From NCBI GenBank assembly GCA_964228145.1, contig CAXQZJ010000142.1, forward strand, positions 1 through 31,810: a stretch of 31,810 nucleotides of DNA, written 5' to 3'. Below, in pieces: positions 16,691-24,636 of the stretch. The notes below the pieces were generated by a model. The model saw only the letters and a list, made by a program, of their open reading frames with translations, was not told where the DNA came from and did no database searches. The DNA comes from Pseudobowmanella sp964228145. Its GTDB lineage: Bacteria; Pseudomonadota; Gammaproteobacteria; Enterobacterales; Alteromonadaceae. Numbering within the stretch: position 1 is the first letter of the stretch; the number at the start of each line of letters is the position of its first letter. The translations under genes and the position numbers were made by a program.

Positions 16691-16706
16691 CGGCATTAGA
16701 ATTGCA
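16691..16706 (+). promoter_or_regulatory. Sigma-54-like promoter of the PEP-CTERM gene
   Basis: CGGCATTAGAATTGCA matches the RpoN consensus TGGCAC(N5)TTGC(A/T) at the GGCA and TTGCA blocks, with the correct spacing of the -24 GG and -12 GC. Transcription would start near 16716, about 26 bases before the ATG. PEP-CTERM genes are known in some bacteria to be controlled by RpoN with the PrsK/PrsR two-component system, which makes this match more credible than a random one. The upstream divergent region (16526-16690) would hold an activator site; I could not define one. Confidence 0.6.
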
Positions 16707-16741
16707 TTGGAATAAATGAATAATTACAAGGACAGCACACT

Positions 16742-17521
16742 ATGAAACCGCTTTTATCCATTGCCGTCGCGGCAACCGCACTTATCTCGACTGCTTCCCA
16801 GGGCGCTTTAATGTTTGACCAAAACGTGTCACCCGACGTGATTTTTGGTTCAGGAAACGCTAACGGCGGCTTTACCACAGATCAGCAAAATGGCTTCGAA
16901 TTAGGTCTGCGGGGCAAGTTACGTCATAACACCAATGGCAATCCTGAAAATACCTGGAATAGCAACGGAGACGGTACCTATTCTTTTGTCGCTGGCGTTG
17001 CTCCCGGTCAGAATTCGTCTACGGGTGTATGGAGTTTTGAGTGGTCTATCAACACTGACATTGACTCCCAGGGTAACCGCAACCTGTCGGATTTTACTTA
17101 TGCGCTAATGTTAGATACTGATCCATCCGCAGCGGTCAACTACATCATGTTTGATCCCATCAACGGCATTAATGGCAATACCGGAACCGTCTGGTGGGAC
17201 CACGCTATTGGTGATAATGGCACAGGCAACGGTGCAGGTAGTAATGCCCCTACCAATAACACCATTATTTATAGCGACTTGATTAACAACAACAATGTGG
17301 CACAAAACTCTTGGAAAGCGACATGGGTGATTCCTGGCTATGATCCGACGTTAGATGCAACCTTTGACATCAGTCTTGCTGCTTTCGATGATAACGGCGC
17401 CATGTTGGCCAATACCAGTATTCAAATTATTCAAGGGCAAGGCGGTAGCGCTGCTATCCCAGAGCCGGCAATGCTGAGCTTACTGGCATTAGGTTTACTC
17501 GGCTTGCGTCGCCGCCGCTAA
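16742..17521 (+). CDS. Secreted PEP-CTERM sorting-domain protein
   Basis: A 259-residue exported protein. A signal peptide covers about 1-22, ending near SQGA. The C-terminus shows the PEP-CTERM triad: the PEP box (IPEPAM, from about residue 239), a hydrophobic helix (LSLLALGLLGL) and a final RRRR cluster. That is the signal recognised by an exosortase and usually found on exopolysaccharide-associated proteins. The mature part is asparagine-, glycine- and aspartate-rich, has no cysteine and shows no enzyme motif that I recognise. AAGGA precedes the start. No exosortase or polysaccharide gene is in the window. A clear terminator follows, so it is a single-gene unit. Confidence 0.88.
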   Translation: MKPLLSIAVAATALISTASQGALMFDQNVSPDVIFGSGNANGGFTTDQQNGFELGLRGKLRHNTNGNPENTWNSNGDGTYSFVAGVAPGQNSSTGVWSFEWSINTDIDSQGNRNLSDFTYALMLDTDPSAAVNYIMFDPINGINGNTGTVWWDHAIGDNGTGNGAGSNAPTNNTIIYSDLINNNNVAQNSWKATWVIPGYDPTLDATFDISLAAFDDNGAMLANTSIQIIQGQGGSAAIPEPAMLSLLALGLLGLRRRR

Positions 17522-17541
17522 CCTCTGGCCCATCGACTACA

Positions 17542-17566
17542 AGCCAGCGTCATCGCTGGCTTTTTT
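17542..17566 (+). terminator. Rho-independent terminator after the PEP-CTERM gene
   Basis: AGCCAGCG and CGCTGGCT form a perfect 8-base-pair stem with a TCAT loop, followed by six T residues. It begins 20 bases after the stop codon and separates this gene from prmA. Confidence 0.92.
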
Positions 17567-17635
17567 ATTGTCTTTGTTCAGTGAAACTGGCAGTTAGGGT
17601 ATCATTCACCGCGAATATACACTTAGGAGCCAACG

Positions 17636-18517
17636 ATGGCCTGGTTACAGCTACGCATAGAATCTACCCCTGAACATGCCGAGCAAATCGGCGAAATGAT
17701 GTCCGCGAATGGCGCGCAGGCAGTCACCTTCCTTGATGCGAAAGACAGCCCGCAATATGAGCCTAAGCCAGGTGAGATTATGCTGTGGCCAGAAACCTAT
17801 GTAGTGGGTTTGTTTGAAGCGGACCGCGATATGCCGGCTGTTATAGCGCGTTTAGAGAAAGCCAAAGTACTGGGGCCTGACTTCGTTTATCGCCTGGAGC
17901 CCCTCGAAGATAAAGACTGGGAACGTGAATGGATGGATAATTTCCATCCTTTACAATTTGGCGATAAGTTGTGGATTTGTCCTAGCTGGCGAGACGTCCC
18001 CGACCCTGATGCTGTCAACGTGATGCTTGACCCAGGGCTGGCGTTTGGTACCGGCACCCACGAAACAACCGCTTTATGTTTACGCTGGCTAAATGACATG
18101 GACCTGAAAGGTAAAACAGTGATCGATTTTGGCTGCGGTTCAGGCATTTTGGGCATTGCTGCACTGAAACTGGGCGCCCATCGTGTCATTGGCATTGATA
18201 TCGACCCGCAAGCCATTTTAGCCAGTCAGAGTAATGCCGACCGAAACGGTGTAGGCGAGCGTATTGAACTCTATCTGCCTGAAGATGCACCTGACATTCA
18301 AGGTGATGTGGTGATGGCAAATATCCTCGCGGCCACCCTGAAGTCCCTGAAAGACAACATTGACGGCTATTGCAAAATCGGCGGTCATTTAGTCATGTCG
18401 GGTATTTTAAATGAGCAAATTGACGCTGTTTGTCAGGCCTACCAAATTAACTATCGCCTTGATGAGTCAGCATCCCAAGGTGACTGGGCGCGGGTGAGTG
18501 GTCAAAAAATCGATTAA
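17636..18517 (+). CDS. prmA: Ribosomal protein L11 methyltransferase
   Basis: PrmA trimethylates several amino groups of ribosomal protein L11 using S-adenosylmethionine. The 293-residue length is canonical. The N-terminal L11-recognition domain begins MAWLQLRIE. The catalytic domain has LDPGLAFGTGTHETTALCL, the SAM-binding motif VIDFGCGSGILGIAALKLG and the NILAATL motif after the acidic strand. TTAGGAG lies before the ATG. It stands directly upstream of dusB and fis, the usual gammaproteobacterial order, although a 202-base gap separates it from dusB. Confidence 0.97.
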   Translation: MAWLQLRIESTPEHAEQIGEMMSANGAQAVTFLDAKDSPQYEPKPGEIMLWPETYVVGLFEADRDMPAVIARLEKAKVLGPDFVYRLEPLEDKDWEREWMDNFHPLQFGDKLWICPSWRDVPDPDAVNVMLDPGLAFGTGTHETTALCLRWLNDMDLKGKTVIDFGCGSGILGIAALKLGAHRVIGIDIDPQAILASQSNADRNGVGERIELYLPEDAPDIQGDVVMANILAATLKSLKDNIDGYCKIGGHLVMSGILNEQIDAVCQAYQINYRLDESASQGDWARVSGQKID

Positions 18518-18719
18518 ATTGATCATGCGTGCGAGATCCCCACAGCGAATTTGTAACATGTCTGTTAAAAAAATCAGACTGGTCAATAAGCTTCGAAATG
18601 AAACAAAAATGTCAAGGCGGCCGAAGCAAAAAAAAGCAAATTTTGTTCAATAAATCGGCTTTTCAAGCGCAGCAAAAATACGTAAACTTGCCGGCCGATT
18701 TAGACAGGGTGGGCATTTT

Positions 18720-19703
18720 TTGAGCTACGACACGATTACAATTGGGCCGTATGCATTACCAAACAATGTTTTCCTGGCCCCCATGGCGGGTGTCACAGAT
18801 CGTCCTTTCAGACAACTGTGCCGTGATATGGGAGCCGGATTGGTAGTATCTGAGATGCTATCCAGTAACCCTCGGGTTTGGAATTCGGAAAAGTCCAAAC
18901 AACGAATGAATCATGATGGTGAAGTGGGCATTCGCTCAGTGCAAATTGCAGGATCAGATCCGCAACTAATGGCACAAGCCGCCCAGTTTAATGTCAGTAA
19001 TGGCGCACAAATCATTGATATCAATATGGGCTGCCCGGCCAAAAAGGTGAATAAAAAAGCGGCAGGTTCTGCGCTTCTGCAATTCCCCGAATTGGTCCGG
19101 GATATTATCCGCGCCGTTGTCGCTGCTGTTGACGTTCCGGTCACGTTAAAAATTCGTACCGGATGGGACACAGATAACCGCAATGGTGTGGAGATTGCCG
19201 AAATCGCCCAACAGGAAGGCATCCAGTGTTTAGCAGTCCATGGCCGTACACGCGCTTGCATGTACAAGGGTCATGCGGAATATAAGACCATCAAAGCGAT
19301 TAAAGCTGCGATTGATATTCCAGTGATTGCAAATGGTGATATTACGTCACCCCAAAAAGCCCTTCAGGTCCTCGACATGACCGGCGCCGACGGTGTCATG
19401 GTTGGGCGGGGCGCACAAGGACGACCCTGGATTTTTCGTGAAATAGCACACTTTTTGGAAACGGGCGAGCAACTTGCTGCACCCGAGCCGCAACAAGTGT
19501 GTGAGATTTTACTCGGGCATATTTCAAATGTGCATGAGTTTTATGGAGACCATTTAGGTCCCCGAATCGCCCGCAAGCATGTGGGCTGGTACCTGGCTGA
19601 ACAGGATGTAAAAGGCCAGTTTAGGAAGCGCTTTAATCAAATTGAAGACGCACAGACGCAACTGGAGGCGTTACAAACGTATTTTACAGATTCAACGGGT
19701 TAG
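18720..19703 (+). CDS. dusB: tRNA-dihydrouridine synthase B
   Basis: DusB is an FMN enzyme that reduces specific uridines in the tRNA D-loop to dihydrouridine. The 327-residue protein has the family N-terminus FLAPMAGVTDRPFR and the active-site Cys105 in NMGCPAKKVNKKAAGSALLQ. It also has the FMN and phosphate motifs GRTRACMYKG, IANGDI and GRGAQGRPWIF. No ATG lies near the conserved start; the TTG at 18720, with AGGGTGG upstream, is the best choice. It is 53 bases before fis and forms the classic dusB-fis operon. The 202-base leader holds no gene that I can support. Confidence 0.95.
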   Translation: MSYDTITIGPYALPNNVFLAPMAGVTDRPFRQLCRDMGAGLVVSEMLSSNPRVWNSEKSKQRMNHDGEVGIRSVQIAGSDPQLMAQAAQFNVSNGAQIIDINMGCPAKKVNKKAAGSALLQFPELVRDIIRAVVAAVDVPVTLKIRTGWDTDNRNGVEIAEIAQQEGIQCLAVHGRTRACMYKGHAEYKTIKAIKAAIDIPVIANGDITSPQKALQVLDMTGADGVMVGRGAQGRPWIFREIAHFLETGEQLAAPEPQQVCEILLGHISNVHEFYGDHLGPRIARKHVGWYLAEQDVKGQFRKRFNQIEDAQTQLEALQTYFTDSTG

Positions 19704-19756
19704 CCTGTTACGGGTTAATCGGTGAAATAATTAATTAACCAAAGAGCTTGAAGTGT

Positions 19757-20050
19757 ATGTTCGATCAAAATGTTAGTTCTCCTTTTACCACCACTGTGAC
19801 CACTGCGGCGCAAACGCAAACTCAAAAGCCTCTGCGCGACTCTGTTAAGCAAGCGGTCAACAAGTACCTTAAGGAACTGGATAACGCCGACATCGATAAC
19901 CTGTACGATATGGTACTGGCCGAAGTTGAGGCGCCGCTGCTGGAAGAAGTAATGACTTACACTCGCGGCAACCAGACCCGCGCTGCCATAATGATGGGCA
20001 TCAACCGCGGCACACTGCGTAAGAAACTGAAGCAGTACGGCATGAACTAA
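19757..20050 (+). CDS. fis: Fis, nucleoid-associated DNA-binding protein
   Basis: Fis is a small homodimeric DNA-bending protein that activates rRNA and tRNA promoters and shapes the nucleoid during fast growth. The 97-residue protein starts MFDQNVSS. Residues from about 26 (KPLRDSVKQAVNKYL) to the C-terminus are very like E. coli Fis, including the helix-turn-helix QTRAAIMMGINRGTLRKKLK ending in QYGMN. The start at 19757 is preferred to the in-frame TTG at 19748, which would add three unrelated residues. It is the last gene of the dusB-fis unit, followed by a clear terminator. Confidence 0.98.
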   Translation: MFDQNVSSPFTTTVTTAAQTQTQKPLRDSVKQAVNKYLKELDNADIDNLYDMVLAEVEAPLLEEVMTYTRGNQTRAAIMMGINRGTLRKKLKQYGMN

Positions 20051-20063
20051 ACTGCAGACAACG

Positions 20064-20094
20064 AAAGAGCACCTACGGGTGCTCTTTGCGTTTT
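20064..20094 (+). terminator. Rho-independent terminator of dusB-fis
   Basis: AAAGAGCACC and GGTGCTCTTT form a perfect 10-base-pair stem closed by a C(TACG)G tetraloop, an exceptionally stable UNCG type in RNA. GCGTTTTA follows. It starts 13 bases after the fis stop. Confidence 0.88.
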
Positions 20095-20150
20095 AGGCTC
20101 ACACTTTTTCAAACTAGACTGTATAAATTCGCCCAGAAAGGAATAAACCC

Positions 20151-21749
20151 ATGGCAACCGCTAAACCCATCCGACGCGCACTGCTGAGTGTTTCTGATAA
20201 AACCGGCATTGTTGAATTTGCTCAAGCTCTGGCAGCAATGGATATCGAACTGCTCTCTACCGGAGGCACGGCTAAACTACTCATGGACAGTGGATTGACT
20301 GTTACCGAAGTATCCGCCCACACTGGTCACCCAGAAATTATGGATGGACGCGTGAAGACCTTGCATCCGAAAATTCACGGCGGCATTTTAGGTCGTCGCG
20401 GACAGGATGACGCGGTAATGCAGGAGCATGACATAGCGCCTATCGATATGGTAGTGGTTAACCTTTACCCCTTTGCTAAAACGGTGGCGAACCAGGACTG
20501 TTCACTGCAAGATGCGATCGAAAATATCGATATCGGCGGACCCACCATGGTGCGCGCAGCAGCGAAAAATCATAATGATGTTGCCATTTTGGTCAATGCT
20601 GCAGATTATGGCCGGGTGCTACAAGAGATGAATGACAATCAGGGCGGCCTGTTACTTAAAACCCGTTTTGATCTGGCAATCGCTGCGTTCGAACATACAG
20701 CCCAATATGACGGCATGATCGCGAACTATTTCGGCACCATGATTGACAGTGCTGACTGTGAGGACGATTGTGAGCACCAACACAGTGCATTTCCACGCAC
20801 CTACAACATGCAGTTCACTAAAAAACAGGACTTGCGTTACGGCGAGAACAGCCACCAGGATGCCGCTTTCTATGTTGAAAATGATATACAAGAGGCGTCA
20901 GTTGCTACCGCTGAGCAATTGCAGGGTAAAGCACTGTCATATAACAATATAGCCGATACGGATGCAGCTTTAGAGTGCGTTAAAGAATTTGATCAAGCGG
21001 CCTGCGTTATCGTTAAACATGCCAACCCTTGTGGCGTTGCTATAAGTGATTCAATCTTACAAGCCTATGACTTAGCATTTAAAACCGACCCCACCTCTGC
21101 CTTTGGCGGCATCATTGCATTTAACCGAGAATTGGATGCAGCTACCGCTCAGGCAATTATCGACCGCCAATTTGTAGAGGTCATCATCGCACCGTCTGTC
21201 AGTGAACAGGCCAGCGCAATTCTGGCGGCGAAGCAAAATGTACGCGTGTTAGCCTGTGGGAATTGGCAGGGCCAACTTACCGATGAATACGATATCAAAC
21301 GGGTCAATGGTGGCCTGCTGGTTCAAGAACGTGATTTTGGTATGGTCGAACTCGATGACCTCGAAGTGGTCAGCGAGCGCCAACCTACACAGCAAGAGTT
21401 ACAAGACCTGTTATTTACCTGGAAGGTCGCCAAGTACGTTAAATCAAACGCCATTGTTTATTGCAAAGATGGCCGTACCATCGGAGTCGGTGCGGGTCAG
21501 ATGAGTCGCGTTTACTCAGCGAAGATTGCAGGTATCAAAGCGGCAGATGAGGGCTTGGAAGTGGCCGGATCAGTAATGGCGTCAGACGCATTCTTCCCTT
21601 TCCGCGATGGCATAGACGCTGCGGCTGAAGCCGGCATTACCGCCGTTATCCAGCCCGGTGGTTCGATGCGCGACCAAGAAGTTATCGACGCTGCCAATGA
21701 ACATGGTATGGCAATGGTGTTCACAGGTATGCGACACTTCCGACACTAG
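20151..21749 (+). CDS. purH: Bifunctional AICAR transformylase/IMP cyclohydrolase
   Basis: PurH catalyses the last two steps of purine synthesis: formylation of AICAR and closure to IMP. The 532 residues include the N-terminal MGS-like cyclohydrolase domain (ALLSVSDKTGIVEFA, LLSTGGTAKLL, GRVKTLHPKIHGG) and the C-terminal transformylase domain (LRYGENSHQDAAFY, then the catalytic KHANPCGVA and the DAFFPFRDGI motif). AAAGGA sits before the ATG. A TATAAA (20122-20127) is a plausible -10 box; I found no PurR-type box. purD follows after 24 bases, the usual purH-purD operon. Confidence 0.98.
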   Translation: MATAKPIRRALLSVSDKTGIVEFAQALAAMDIELLSTGGTAKLLMDSGLTVTEVSAHTGHPEIMDGRVKTLHPKIHGGILGRRGQDDAVMQEHDIAPIDMVVVNLYPFAKTVANQDCSLQDAIENIDIGGPTMVRAAAKNHNDVAILVNAADYGRVLQEMNDNQGGLLLKTRFDLAIAAFEHTAQYDGMIANYFGTMIDSADCEDDCEHQHSAFPRTYNMQFTKKQDLRYGENSHQDAAFYVENDIQEASVATAEQLQGKALSYNNIADTDAALECVKEFDQAACVIVKHANPCGVAISDSILQAYDLAFKTDPTSAFGGIIAFNRELDAATAQAIIDRQFVEVIIAPSVSEQASAILAAKQNVRVLACGNWQGQLTDEYDIKRVNGGLLVQERDFGMVELDDLEVVSERQPTQQELQDLLFTWKVAKYVKSNAIVYCKDGRTIGVGAGQMSRVYSAKIAGIKAADEGLEVAGSVMASDAFFPFRDGIDAAAEAGITAVIQPGGSMRDQEVIDAANEHGMAMVFTGMRHFRH

Positions 21750-21773
21750 TCATAAGCACACAAGGAATCTGCT

Positions 21774-23060
21774 ATGAAAATATTGGTCATTGGTGGTGGC
21801 GGTCGTGAGCATGCCTTAGCCTGGAAAGCGGCCCAGTCCGAGCAGGTAGAAACGGTATTTGTCGCTCCCGGAAACGCCGGCACCGCACTCGAGCCTAAAC
21901 TTAAAAATGTACCTATTGGTGCAGAAGACATCGACGGCTTGTTATATTTTGCCAACGATGAACACATCGATTTAACCATTGTTGGCCCTGAGGCGCCTTT
22001 GGTCGCCGGCGTCGTTGACGCTTTTGAAGAGGCTGGCCTGCGCATCTTCGGACCCAGTCAGGCAGCAGCTCAGTTAGAGGGCTCCAAAGCCTTTACCAAG
22101 GATTTTCTTGCCCGCCATGATATTCCTACTGCGTTTTATCAAACGTTTACACAAATCGATCCGGCAATAGCCTATGTCAAAGAGCATGGTGCCCCCATTG
22201 TTGTCAAAGCAGACGGTCTGGCCGCAGGCAAAGGTGTCATCGTTGCGATGACCGAGCAAGAAGCAGAGGATGCAATTCGCGATATGCTGGCAGGGAATGT
22301 CTTCGGTGCCGCAGGAAGCAGAGTGGTAATTGAAGAATTTCTTGACGGTGAAGAGGCTAGCTTTATCGTTATGGTCGATGGTAACCATGTGTTGCCTTTC
22401 GCCACCAGTCAGGATCATAAACGTGCCTATGATGGTGATAAAGGACCCAACACCGGTGGTATGGGCGCATATTCACCGGCGCCGGTTGTCACTCAGGAAA
22501 TTCACGACCGAATTATGCAGCAAGTGATTTTGCCCACGGTTGAAGGGATGCAAGCCGAAGGTATGCCCTACAAAGGCTTTCTTTACGCCGGTTTGATGAT
22601 CATGGCTGACGGTACACCAAAAGTGATTGAATACAATTGTCGCTTTGGGGATCCTGAAACGCAGCCCATCATGATGCGCTTAAAATCTGATTTGGTTGAC
22701 CTTTGCCAGTCGGCTGTTGACGGAAAACTTGATAGTCAACAAATTGAATTTGATGATCGCGCCGCTGTCGGCGTCGTTCTCGCAGCAGCCGGTTACCCCG
22801 GAAGCTATCCTAAGGGAGACGCGATAAGCGGGATTGGGGTCAATGAAGATCCCAATAGTAAAATATTTCACGCAGGGACGAGGCTTTCCGAAGGAGTAGT
22901 GGTAACCAATGGTGGACGGGTGCTCTGTGCCACGGCACTGGGTGATACTGTTTCGGATGCCCAACGTGCAGCGTACCAACTTGTCGATACCATTGACTGG
23001 GAAGGTATGACGTTACGTAAAGATATTGGCTGGCGAGCGATTCAGAGAGAACAAGGGTAA
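21774..23060 (+). CDS. purD: Phosphoribosylamine--glycine ligase (GAR synthetase)
   Basis: PurD joins phosphoribosylamine and glycine with ATP, the second step of purine synthesis. The 428-residue ATP-grasp protein starts MKILVIGGGGREHALAWK, the usual N-terminal loop. The ATP-binding region has KADGLAAGKGVIVA and EEFLDGEEASF, followed by the DHKRAYDGDKGPNTGGMGAY signature and EYNCRFGDPETQ at the metal site. AAGGA precedes the start. It is co-directional with purH and is followed by its own terminator. Confidence 0.98.
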   Translation: MKILVIGGGGREHALAWKAAQSEQVETVFVAPGNAGTALEPKLKNVPIGAEDIDGLLYFANDEHIDLTIVGPEAPLVAGVVDAFEEAGLRIFGPSQAAAQLEGSKAFTKDFLARHDIPTAFYQTFTQIDPAIAYVKEHGAPIVVKADGLAAGKGVIVAMTEQEAEDAIRDMLAGNVFGAAGSRVVIEEFLDGEEASFIVMVDGNHVLPFATSQDHKRAYDGDKGPNTGGMGAYSPAPVVTQEIHDRIMQQVILPTVEGMQAEGMPYKGFLYAGLMIMADGTPKVIEYNCRFGDPETQPIMMRLKSDLVDLCQSAVDGKLDSQQIEFDDRAAVGVVLAAAGYPGSYPKGDAISGIGVNEDPNSKIFHAGTRLSEGVVVTNGGRVLCATALGDTVSDAQRAAYQLVDTIDWEGMTLRKDIGWRAIQREQG

Positions 23061-23068
23061 TAGCAAGA

Positions 23069-23098
23069 AGCGCCTCTGAGAAGGCGCTGTTCTTTTCT
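23069..23098 (+). terminator. Rho-independent terminator of purH-purD
   Basis: AGCGCCT and AGGCGCT form a 7-base-pair GC-rich stem with a CTGAGA loop, followed by the T-rich GTTCTTTTCT. It starts 8 bases after the purD stop. Confidence 0.8.
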
Positions 23099-23148
23099 AT
23101 AAGCACATGTTTATTAACACATTTACAAATTAACTCGCTCTGCAGGGC

Positions 23149-23178
23149 TTGACCAAAGACCTGCACGTTGCTTATAAA
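23149..23178 (+). promoter_or_regulatory. Sigma-70 promoter of prkB
   Basis: TTGACC (23149-23154) and TATAAA (23173-23178) are separated by 18 bases, a good sigma-70 match. Transcription would begin near 23185, about 20 bases before the start codon. It lies downstream of the purD terminator, so prkB is probably transcribed independently. Confidence 0.6.
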
Positions 23179-23207
23179 TAACATCCGTTCATGCACAATT
23201 CAGGCTT

Positions 23208-24110
23208 ATGTCAGCAAAACATCCTATTTTAGCGATCACAGGTTCATCGGGCGCAGGCACGACAACCACTACGGCTGCCATACGCCATATCTTTCGAAAT
23301 CTGGGGGTTAACGCCGCAGAAGTCGAGGGGGATGCCTTTCACCGCTTTACCCGCCCAGAAATGGAAGTAGAGATTCGTAAAGCCCAGGAACAAGGCAAAC
23401 ATATCAGTTATTTCGGCCCGAAAGCCAACGATTTTGAGCAACTCGCGGAACTGTTCAGAACCTACGGTGAAACTGGCAGCGGCCAAACCAGACGCTATTT
23501 ACACACATTCGACGAAGCTGTTCCATTTAATCAAATGCCAGGTACTTTTACGCCCTGGCAGCAGCTACCCGAAGAAACCGACCTGCTATTCTATGAGGGA
23601 TTACATGGCGGCATTGTCACGGATGAAGCCGATGTCGCCAAACATGTTGATTTGCTGGTTGGCATGGTACCCATAGTCAATCTCGAATGGATTCAAAAAA
23701 TCGTTCGCGATACCAGTGATCGTGGTCACTCTCGCGAGGCTGTCATGAGTAGCATAGTGCGGGGTATGGATGATTACTTTAACTATATCACGCCACAATT
23801 TTCCGCCACTCACGTTAATTTTCAGCGCGTGCCCACAGTGGATACCTCAAACCCGTTTAGCGCCCGGGAAATCCCCTCCCATGATGAAAGTTTCGTTGTG
23901 GTCAGATTCCGCCGCGAAATGAAAAACGTCGATTTTCCGTACCTGATGCAGATGATTGATGGTGCATTTATGTCGAGAGTGAACACCATGGTCGTACCAG
24001 GGGGAAAAATGGGGCTGGCGATGGAACTGATTCTCACTCCATTAATTGAAGAGTTATTGGATAAGAAACGCAAAGCGCGCATGCAAATGGACTGGGTTTC
24101 CGAAAAGTAA
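23208..24110 (+). CDS. prkB: PrkB-type phosphoribulokinase-like kinase
   Basis: A 300-residue P-loop kinase, very like E. coli PrkB, a proteobacterial homologue of phosphoribulokinase found in non-photosynthetic bacteria. The nucleotide loop is GSSGAGTTTTT, which lacks the usual P-loop lysine; this is normal for this phosphoribulokinase type. EVEGDAFHRFTRPEM, the ISYFGPKANDF stretch, LFYEGLHGG, IVNLEWIQKIVRDTSDRGHSREAV and VPTVDTSNPFSAREIPS are all conserved in the family. No RuBisCO or other Calvin-cycle gene is in the window, so carbon fixation is not implied. Its true substrate in such bacteria is not well settled. Confidence 0.93.
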   Translation: MSAKHPILAITGSSGAGTTTTTAAIRHIFRNLGVNAAEVEGDAFHRFTRPEMEVEIRKAQEQGKHISYFGPKANDFEQLAELFRTYGETGSGQTRRYLHTFDEAVPFNQMPGTFTPWQQLPEETDLLFYEGLHGGIVTDEADVAKHVDLLVGMVPIVNLEWIQKIVRDTSDRGHSREAVMSSIVRGMDDYFNYITPQFSATHVNFQRVPTVDTSNPFSAREIPSHDESFVVVRFRREMKNVDFPYLMQMIDGAFMSRVNTMVVPGGKMGLAMELILTPLIEELLDKKRKARMQMDWVSEK

Positions 24111-24111
24111 C

Positions 24112-24636
24112 TCAGCGACAATAACAGCCTGTTGTGTCATTGTTGATAGTCGCCCCAAGATAAGGTGATGCAAGCAAATTGGTTATCAAGTCGGCTACGA
24201 CATTGGTCGAAGGTGTACAAAAATATCCCGATGAATAGGGGCCGGTGTACACTAAGCGCTGCTGGTCATCAAACACCGCGATAGACGGAAAACCTGGTAT
24301 CCATTGTGCAATTTGCGGGTAATCGTCGACCGTCAGTTCAACCACGTCATACCCTTGTAAACTTAGCAGTTGGTTCACCTGAACAACCAGCGGCTCATTA
24401 TAGCGATTACATTGACACTCCTGGCGACTGAGTTGAAATACCGTCATCGCAGTTGATCCGGCAATGTCACTGAACAGTTGCTCGATATGTTGCTCGACCT
24501 GACCATTTTGCAAATGTCGGCCCATAACGTCAGTAGGGTCGAATGGACCAAAATGGCGGAAGTTTAGGTACGCCAACACCGCAAGGCTTGCAACCGGCCA
24601 GCTGAACAGCAGCCACCAACGCCAGTCACGCCACAT
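24112..24636 (-). CDS. Membrane-anchored thioredoxin-like protein (DUF6436-like)
   Basis: A 174-residue protein with one N-terminal membrane segment (about 8-24) and a probable periplasmic thioredoxin-like domain. The region WIPGFPSIAVFDDQQRLVYTGPY, with a likely cis-proline at 117, is thioredoxin-like, but the usual CxxC is replaced by Cys74-Gln-Cys76. A further Cys140 and a terminal Cys171-Tyr-Cys173 are present. The pattern resembles DUF6436, from memory. Its start overlaps the stop of the upstream chemoreceptor as TGATG, so it is probably translationally coupled to it. It ends 1 base from the convergent prkB stop. No function is established. Confidence 0.8.
   Translation of the reverse strand: MWRDWRWWLLFSWPVASLAVLAYLNFRHFGPFDPTDVMGRHLQNGQVEQHIEQLFSDIAGSTAMTVFQLSRQECQCNRYNEPLVVQVNQLLSLQGYDVVELTVDDYPQIAQWIPGFPSIAVFDDQQRLVYTGPYSSGYFCTPSTNVVADLITNLLASPYLGATINNDTTGCYCR

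Noticed and set aside
18529..18723. A 64-codon open frame between prmA and dusB.
   Set aside because: No family likeness, very lysine-rich composition from A-rich DNA, no ribosome site, and it ends across the dusB start.
20088..20150. A possible PurR operator before purH.
   Set aside because: No sequence close to ACGCAAACGTTTGCGT is present in the gap.
23208..24110. Evidence for autotrophic carbon fixation from the phosphoribulokinase gene.
   Set aside because: The protein is of the PrkB type common in heterotrophic Gammaproteobacteria and no other Calvin-cycle gene is in the window.
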